DNA of 64,000 nt, taken from Paraburkholderia flava. GTDB lineage: Bacteria > Pseudomonadota > Gammaproteobacteria > Burkholderiales > Burkholderiaceae. Within the stretch, counting starts at the first letter, position 1; every line of letters begins with the position of its first letter. The DNA lies in NCBI RefSeq assembly GCF_004359985.1, contig NZ_SMRO01000004.1:62001-126000 (forward strand), read 5' to 3'. The notes below the pieces were generated by a model, which saw only the letters and a list, made by a program, of their open reading frames with translations, ran no database searches and was not told the origin of the DNA. Below are positions 59,270 to 64,000 of the stretch, piece by piece. The position numbers were made by a program, and so were the translations under genes.

Positions 59270-59312
59270 GAGCGGCGTGCGGCATCGTCGCCTGCGTCGC
59301 TCGTCGTTTTTT
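59270..59312 (+). terminator. Candidate terminator after the META gene
   Basis: GAGCG (59270-59274) pairs with CGCTC (59298-59302), extended past one mismatch, with a run of six T at 59307-59312. Long loop, so moderate confidence. Confidence 0.45.
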
Positions 59313-59467
59313 GTTCATCGTGTTGATTGAATTGTTCACCGCGCGTTCGCCGTGTTTATTGCTTGCGGCGCGCCGTCGACGCGCAGTCACGGTATGTGTC
59401 ATCGAAGCACGTCGCTTCGCCGGTTTAAACTCGACGGATTGCGCATCCGCGCGTCCGCCATTCGTTG

Positions 59468-62400
59468 ATGTCTAGCATGCACACGGTAGTTTTCGGCTGG
59501 TTCGGCGTATCGGCCGTCTGGTTCATTCCCTTGTTCGGGCGTCTCGTCAGGGCCATGCTGCCTGGCGGCGTCGGGCTGCGCGGCCCCGGCACGATCCGGC
59601 TGTGGCTCGGCTTCGTGTGCGTGCTCGTCGCGAGCTGCACGCTCGAGGCGGCACTCGTCGACAAGTTCGGCATCGCCGGCACCGACGGACTCGGACACGC
59701 GCTGGCTGCCGGCTTAGGTCATCTGCTCGGGCAGATCGGCACGCCGCTTGTGATGCTCGCGCTGTGGCTCGTCAGCTTGCCGTGGTTGATTGGTTTCCGG
59801 TGGGGTTCGGTTGCTGCCTGGGCCGATGCGGCGTTCGGGCTGGGGTTTGGTTTTGGCTCGGGCCGCCCGGACTCCGGTTCGAACGCCGGCAAGAAGCGAC
59901 GCGACAGCGGCGAGTCGCGCAACCGGCGCGGCACCGACGAAGGTCTTCCCGTCGCACCCGCGACGAATACCGTCAACACGATGGCGCCGAAATCGCAGGG
60001 CCGCTATGCGCGACCGACTGCGTGGCGGCCGCCTGTGACTGCACGCGATACGACGCGTTCACCGTCCTCTTCGACAGCAGGTTCCGGCGCAGGCACGCGT
60101 GTATTGCGCGGCGCTACGGTACCGGGAACGGTACGGTCTACACCCTCATCTTTATCTTCTTCTACATCGGCGTCGGCGGATCGTGCATGGACACCCACTG
60201 AGCCGGTCGCGCCTGCGGGCTGGCTGCGCGATCCGGGCAACGTCGCGCGTGGTGCGACGGCCAGTGGGGTAGCGAGCGTTGCCGGCGGCGGCGTTGCGCG
60301 CATGGCGCAAGCTACGCCATCGACCGCGCGGCCGGCGACGCCTGCCCGGCCATCGTCTTCGCTGCCTCCTTCAACTGCGTCTTCGCAGCCGATGCCATCG
60401 CAAGGGCAGCACGTCACGCGTGCGCCGAGCGGCAGTGCCGCGCGCGATGCGCTGCCGCCTTCGCGTGTCCCGCTACAGACATCGCAACGTCCTGCAATGG
60501 GAAGCGACGCGACCGGTGCGCCACCTCGCACGACGCGCGCGCCCGCATTCACGCGAACGGTCGCGCCGGCATCGCCCGCCACGCGCGTCACGCCGCCGCC
60601 GAGCGTTCAGGAAACGCTGCGCAGCATCGAAGAGAACACCGCACGCTGGACCACGCTTGCGGGCGCGAGTCTCGCGCGTCGTCATGCGGATCAGGGTGCG
60701 GCGGGTGAGCAAGAAGGGAGTGGTATCGATGCAGTGCCCGTGCGCAGCGGCGATGGTCCGGTGAACGACACGGTGGCGAGTGCTGTTGTGCCGGTCGTTG
60801 CTGCGGCAGTTGGTTCTACGCCCGCTCAGGCTGTCGCGAGCGATACGGCCTCTTTCGATCTGAATTCGCATGTGAAGGATGATGCGGCGACCCACGCAGA
60901 CGCGGCGAGTATCGATGCGCCCGCCGCGACGATTCCTGCCACTGCCGTGCCGACTGTCGGCGACCAGAATGCGTTCGCTACAACCGCTGCGGGCGCTGTA
61001 TCGCCCGACGTTCCCTTCGCAGCGCCGGACCCTGTTGCATCGGTTGCCGCGATGGCGGGCGTCGCGTCGTCTGTCGCATCGATGACCGATGCGGCACATG
61101 CTTCTGGAACGATCACGCCGCAGTCGCAAATCGATGCGCCGGTCGAAGCATCCGTACCGACCGACACACCCGTCGCACCATCGCATACGCCGCTGCCCGA
61201 CACCGGCGTCGTTGCGCATGACGCCACTCCCACACCTTTGCCGCCGTCGTTGCAACGAGCCGAGCCGGTCTCGATGCTCGCGGCTGTGATGGATGCGACG
61301 TCGGCAGCTGCGGTCGCTCAGTCGGTTCCTGCACAGCAGCCAGTCTCTACGCCACCATGGGAGATACCCACCCCGGCGCCCGCTGCTGCATCGACCGACG
61401 CCGAGTCGCACACATCGCATCACACGGCCGACGAGCCTCGCACCCACTACCCGACGACCGGCTCGCAGACGTCGCCAGTTGTCGATGCCGGGCAGAGCAA
61501 CGGCGCGACCCCGCCAACCCACACGCGCGAACAGCCCGCGACGACGTACGTCGAACCTGACGACACCGCCGTCCCCACGCACACGTCAGCGCCGTCGAAC
61601 GTAGTCCGCTTCCCCGGCCTGCCGCCTGTCGACGTCGAGGTAACGCCCGCAGCACCAGGCCACGCATCGTCGAACACCGGCGCCGAGCCCGCCGCCGACC
61701 TCACCGCCCGCCCTCCCCTCGGCCACTCGCCGACGAGCTTCGAGTTCCACGCGCCGGCCGCATCATCGGTCGAACTGCCGTCGCTCGATCTGCTCGAACG
61801 CGCATCGACCGACGTCGAGCCGGTCTCCGACGAACGGCTCGCCGAAACCAGCGCGCTGATCGAACAGCGTCTGCAGGAATTCAAGGTGCCGGTGACGGTG
61901 GTCGGCGCATCGGCGGGACCGGTGATCACGCGCTTCGAAGTCGAGCCCGCGCTCGGCGTGCGCGGCAGCCAGATCGTCGGGCTGATGAAGGATCTGTCGC
62001 GCGGCCTCGGCCTCACGTCGATCCGCGTCGTCGAGACGATTCCCGGCAAGACCTGCATGGGCCTGGAACTGCCGAACGCGAAACGCCAGACGATCCGCCT
62101 GTCGGAAATTCTCGAAGCCCGCGTGTACCAGCAGTCGCCTTCGCATCTGACGATCGCGATGGGCAAGGACATCACCGGTCATCCGGTCGTCACCGATCTC
62201 GCGAAAGCGCCGCACATGCTCGTCGCGGGCACGACGGGTTCGGGCAAGTCGGTCGCGATCAACGCGATGATCGTGTCGCTGCTGTACAAGGCGGCGCCCG
62301 AGGACGTGCGCCTCATCATGATCGATCCGAAGATGCTGGAACTGTCCGTGTACGAGGGCATTCCGCATCTGCTCGCACCGGTCGTCACCGACATGAAGCT

Positions 62401-63244
62401 CGCCGCGAACGCGTTGAACTGGTGCGTCGGCGAAATGGAAAAGCGCTACCGGTTGATGTCGGCGGTCGGCGTGCGCAATCTCGCGGGCTTCAACCAGAAG
62501 ATCCGCGACGCGAATGCCGCAGGCAAGAAGCTCGGCAATCCGTTCTCGCTGACACCCGATGCGCCCGAACCGCTCGCGAAACTGCCGATGATCGTCGTCG
62601 TGATCGACGAACTCGCGGACCTGATGATGGTCGCGGGCAAGAAAATCGAAGAGCTGATCGCGCGGCTCGCGCAGAAGGCGCGCGCGGCCGGCATCCATCT
62701 GATTCTCGCGACGCAGCGTCCGTCGGTCGATGTGATCACCGGCCTCATCAAGGCGAACATTCCGACGCGCGTCGCGTTCCAGGTGTCGTCGAAAATCGAC
62801 TCGCGCACGATCCTCGACCAGATGGGCGCGGAGTCCCTGCTCGGCCAGGGCGACATGCTGTTCCTGCCGCCCGGCACGGGTTACCCGCAGCGTGTGCACG
62901 GCGCGTTCGTCGCCGATGAGGAAGTGCATCGGATCGTCGAGTATCTGAAGCAGTTCGGCGAACCGCAGTACGAAGAAGGCATCCTCGACGGCCCGGCGAC
63001 CGAAGGCGCGACGCAGGACCTGTTCGGCGACGCGCCCGATGCGGAAGCCGATCCGCTGTACGACGAAGCGGTCGCGTTCGTCGTGCGCACGCGGCGTGCG
63101 TCGATCTCGTCGGTGCAGCGGCAACTGCGCATCGGCTACAACCGCGCGGCACGACTCGTCGAGCAGATGGAAGCGGCGGGACTGGTGTCGTCGATGGGCA
63201 TCAACGGCAGCCGCGAAGTACTGGCGCCTGGACCGGCTGAATAA
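59468..63244 (+). CDS. ftsK: DNA translocase FtsK, shortened membrane domain and long linker
   Basis: About 1258-residue DNA pump for chromosome dimer resolution at the septum. The C-terminal half is a standard motor: alpha domain from about residue 780, Walker A GTTGSGKS near 920, Walker [14 protein letters not shown], then the gamma winged helix [41 protein letters not shown] for KOPS recognition. The N-terminus shows only about three hydrophobic segments in 120 residues instead of four, and a linker of roughly 600 residues is Pro/Ala/Thr/Ser-rich with few lysines. The frame is closed by a stop 42 bp upstream. The start has no Shine-Dalgarno; TTG 59465 and ATG 59480 are alternatives. Confidence 0.92.
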   Translation: MSSMHTVVFGWFGVSAVWFIPLFGRLVRAMLPGGVGLRGPGTIRLWLGFVCVLVASCTLEAALVDKFGIAGTDGLGHALAAGLGHLLGQIGTPLVMLALWLVSLPWLIGFRWGSVAAWADAAFGLGFGFGSGRPDSGSNAGKKRRDSGESRNRRGTDEGLPVAPATNTVNTMAPKSQGRYARPTAWRPPVTARDTTRSPSSSTAGSGAGTRVLRGATVPGTVRSTPSSLSSSTSASADRAWTPTEPVAPAGWLRDPGNVARGATASGVASVAGGGVARMAQATPSTARPATPARPSSSLPPSTASSQPMPSQGQHVTRAPSGSAARDALPPSRVPLQTSQRPAMGSDATGAPPRTTRAPAFTRTVAPASPATRVTPPPSVQETLRSIEENTARWTTLAGASLARRHADQGAAGEQEGSGIDAVPVRSGDGPVNDTVASAVVPVVAAAVGSTPAQAVASDTASFDLNSHVKDDAATHADAASIDAPAATIPATAVPTVGDQNAFATTAAGAVSPDVPFAAPDPVASVAAMAGVASSVASMTDAAHASGTITPQSQIDAPVEASVPTDTPVAPSHTPLPDTGVVAHDATPTPLPPSLQRAEPVSMLAAVMDATSAAAVAQSVPAQQPVSTPPWEIPTPAPAAASTDAESHTSHHTADEPRTHYPTTGSQTSPVVDAGQSNGATPPTHTREQPATTYVEPDDTAVPTHTSAPSNVVRFPGLPPVDVEVTPAAPGHASSNTGAEPAADLTARPPLGHSPTSFEFHAPAASSVELPSLDLLERASTDVEPVSDERLAETSALIEQRLQEFKVPVTVVGASAGPVITRFEVEPALGVRGSQIVGLMKDLSRGLGLTSIRVVETIPGKTCMGLELPNAKRQTIRLSEILEARVYQQSPSHLTIAMGKDITGHPVVTDLAKAPHMLVAGTTGSGKSVAINAMIVSLLYKAAPEDVRLIMIDPKMLELSVYEGIPHLLAPVVTDMKLAANALNWCVGEMEKRYRLMSAVGVRNLAGFNQKIRDANAAGKKLGNPFSLTPDAPEPLAKLPMIVVVIDELADLMMVAGKKIEELIARLAQKARAAGIHLILATQRPSVDVITGLIKANIPTRVAFQVSSKIDSRTILDQMGAESLLGQGDMLFLPPGTGYPQRVHGAFVADEEVHRIVEYLKQFGEPQYEEGILDGPATEGATQDLFGDAPDAEADPLYDEAVAFVVRTRRASISSVQRQLRIGYNRAARLVEQMEAAGLVSSMGINGSREVLAPGPAE

Positions 63245-63251
63245 GCGAAGC

Positions 63252-63271
63252 GGACGGCGGGCTCGCCGTCC
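63252..63271. terminator. Bidirectional hairpin between ftsK and the lactonase gene
   Basis: Perfect 8-bp stem GGACGGCG/CGCCGTCC with a 4-nt loop between convergent stops; no T run on either side. Confidence 0.6.
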
Positions 63272-63306
63272 ACTCTCGTTGCGCTACCCTCGGCAGCAAC
63301 GCCCGG

Positions 63307-64000
63307 TCACGACGGCGACACCAGCTTGAAGTCGACCGGCGAACCGATATCGAGCCGCTTCGGATTCGGTTCGAGCAAGCCAGTCTGCGCATCGCGCCGG
63401 AACACATAGGCGGTGTCGCTGTTCTGGTTGCCGACGATCAGCCATTTCCCGGTCGGATCGATCGTGAATTCGCGCGGCGACTTGCCGAGACTCGACTGGC
63501 GTCCGACCAGTTTCAGATGACCGTTCGACGCATCGACCGCGTAGATGACGATCTCGTTCGCGTCGCCGCGATTGCTCGCGTACAGGAAGCGTCCATCCGG
63601 CGACATATGAATCGCCGATCCACCAAGCGCCCCCTTGAACCCAGGCGCCGCCAGCGGCAACACCTGCACGAGCTTCAACCGGCCATCGGCGTAATCGAAC
63701 ACGCTGACCGTCGCCGCGAGTTCGCTCGTCAGATACGCATGTCGGCCATCGGCATCGAATATCAGGTGACGCGGACCGGTGCCCGCCTTCACGTCGGTGT
63801 AGCGCACTTCGGTCGGACCGAACAGGCCGCGGCTACCGTCGGGCGTGTAGCGATACGAATAGAGCTTGTCGGCGCCGAGGTCCTGCGTGAACAGATAATG
63901 ACCGTCCGGCGAGAACACGGTGGAGTGCACGTGCGAATTGTCCTGGCGTCCCTTCACCGGACCGCCGCCTTCGTGATGCACGTTCAGCACGGACGCGCCG
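63307..64000 (-). CDS. 6-phosphogluconolactonase-type beta-propeller (lactonase family), 5' partial
   Basis: The C-terminal 231 residues of a seven-bladed beta-propeller of the YbhE/Pgl lactonase family; the frame is open to the right edge. Blade repeats of the type SPDGHYLFTQDLGADKLYSY, GPRHLIFDADGRHAYLTSEL and HMSPDGRFLYASNRGDANEIV are clear, and the conserved NQNSDTAYVFRRDAQTGLL ends the fold. It would hydrolyse 6-phosphogluconolactone, or another lactone. Whether it is exported cannot be told because the N-terminus is missing. Confidence 0.88.
   Translation of the reverse strand, partial: GASVLNVHHEGGGPVKGRQDNSHVHSTVFSPDGHYLFTQDLGADKLYSYRYTPDGSRGLFGPTEVRYTDVKAGTGPRHLIFDADGRHAYLTSELAATVSVFDYADGRLKLVQVLPLAAPGFKGALGGSAIHMSPDGRFLYASNRGDANEIVIYAVDASNGHLKLVGRQSSLGKSPREFTIDPTGKWLIVGNQNSDTAYVFRRDAQTGLLEPNPKRLDIGSPVDFKLVSPS

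Overview
The window is a GC-rich chromosomal segment from a beta-proteobacterium, most likely Burkholderiaceae (Burkholderia/Paraburkholderia group). This rests on the gene content and order (purD-hemF-nadD-rsfS-rlmH-maf-rng; kdpFABC-kdpDE; a classical Burkholderia-type porin with a C-terminal Phe; a large second-type FtsK), on the dense GC3-driven codon use, and on the very long antisense shadow frames. No tRNA, rRNA, IS element, prophage or CRISPR array was found by eye. Most genes are core metabolism or envelope genes, so this is largely an ordinary chromosomal region with several interesting cis-regulatory elements.

Layout. 1-8.3 kb: a 5'-truncated ArnT-like glycosyltransferase, a translationally coupled AlaX editing protein/DUF924 pair, a truncated globin followed by a small zinc-ribbon protein on a TTG start, a large FtsX/YbbP-type permease downstream of a DUF4126 membrane protein, an orphan gene of lower GC, and sugE/gdx preceded by a clear guanidine-II (mini-ykkC) riboswitch. 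8.3-17.1 kb: the complete potassium-starvation system kdpFABC plus kdpDE on the minus strand, led by an extra small membrane-protein gene and a direct repeat that may be the KdpE operator. 17.3-21.4 kb: SGNH hydrolase, VOC protein, and an SDR-mgsA-quinone oxidoreductase cluster. 21.7-30.2 kb: upp, yebC, then purD behind a leader with competing hairpins and a terminator, and the hemF-nadD-rsfS-rlmH-maf-rng run.

30.2-37.5 kb: a divergent sugar-acid catabolic locus: a GntR regulator, D-mannonate dehydratase (ManD/RspA) and an RspB-type dehydrogenase one way; a UxuB-like mannitol-dehydrogenase-family enzyme, an MFS transporter and a porin the other way. Two copies of one palindrome lie in the divergent region, one over the gntR start codon and one just before the uxuB-like start. 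Together the porin and MFS would import a hexuronate or aldonate, the UxuB-like enzyme would make D-mannonate and ManD would dehydrate it to 2-keto-3-deoxygluconate; kinase and aldolase are not in the window.

37.6-45.5 kb: lipopolysaccharide core/O-antigen genes (two GT4, WaaL-type ligase, GT9 heptosyltransferase, MsbA flippase, WaaE-type GT2). 45.5-53 kb: dnaE, trhO, gluQRS, rhlE. 53-58.5 kb: aldehyde dehydrogenase, catabolic-type acetolactate synthase, an MliC-type lysozyme inhibitor, a small lipoprotein, purT. 58.7-64 kb: a META-domain lipoprotein, an unusual FtsK with a shortened membrane domain and a very long low-complexity linker, and the 3' part of a 6-phosphogluconolactonase-type beta-propeller.

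Many high-GC open frames opposite real genes (for example opposite kdpD, dnaE, kdpA and the acetolactate synthase gene) were treated as shadows and left out.
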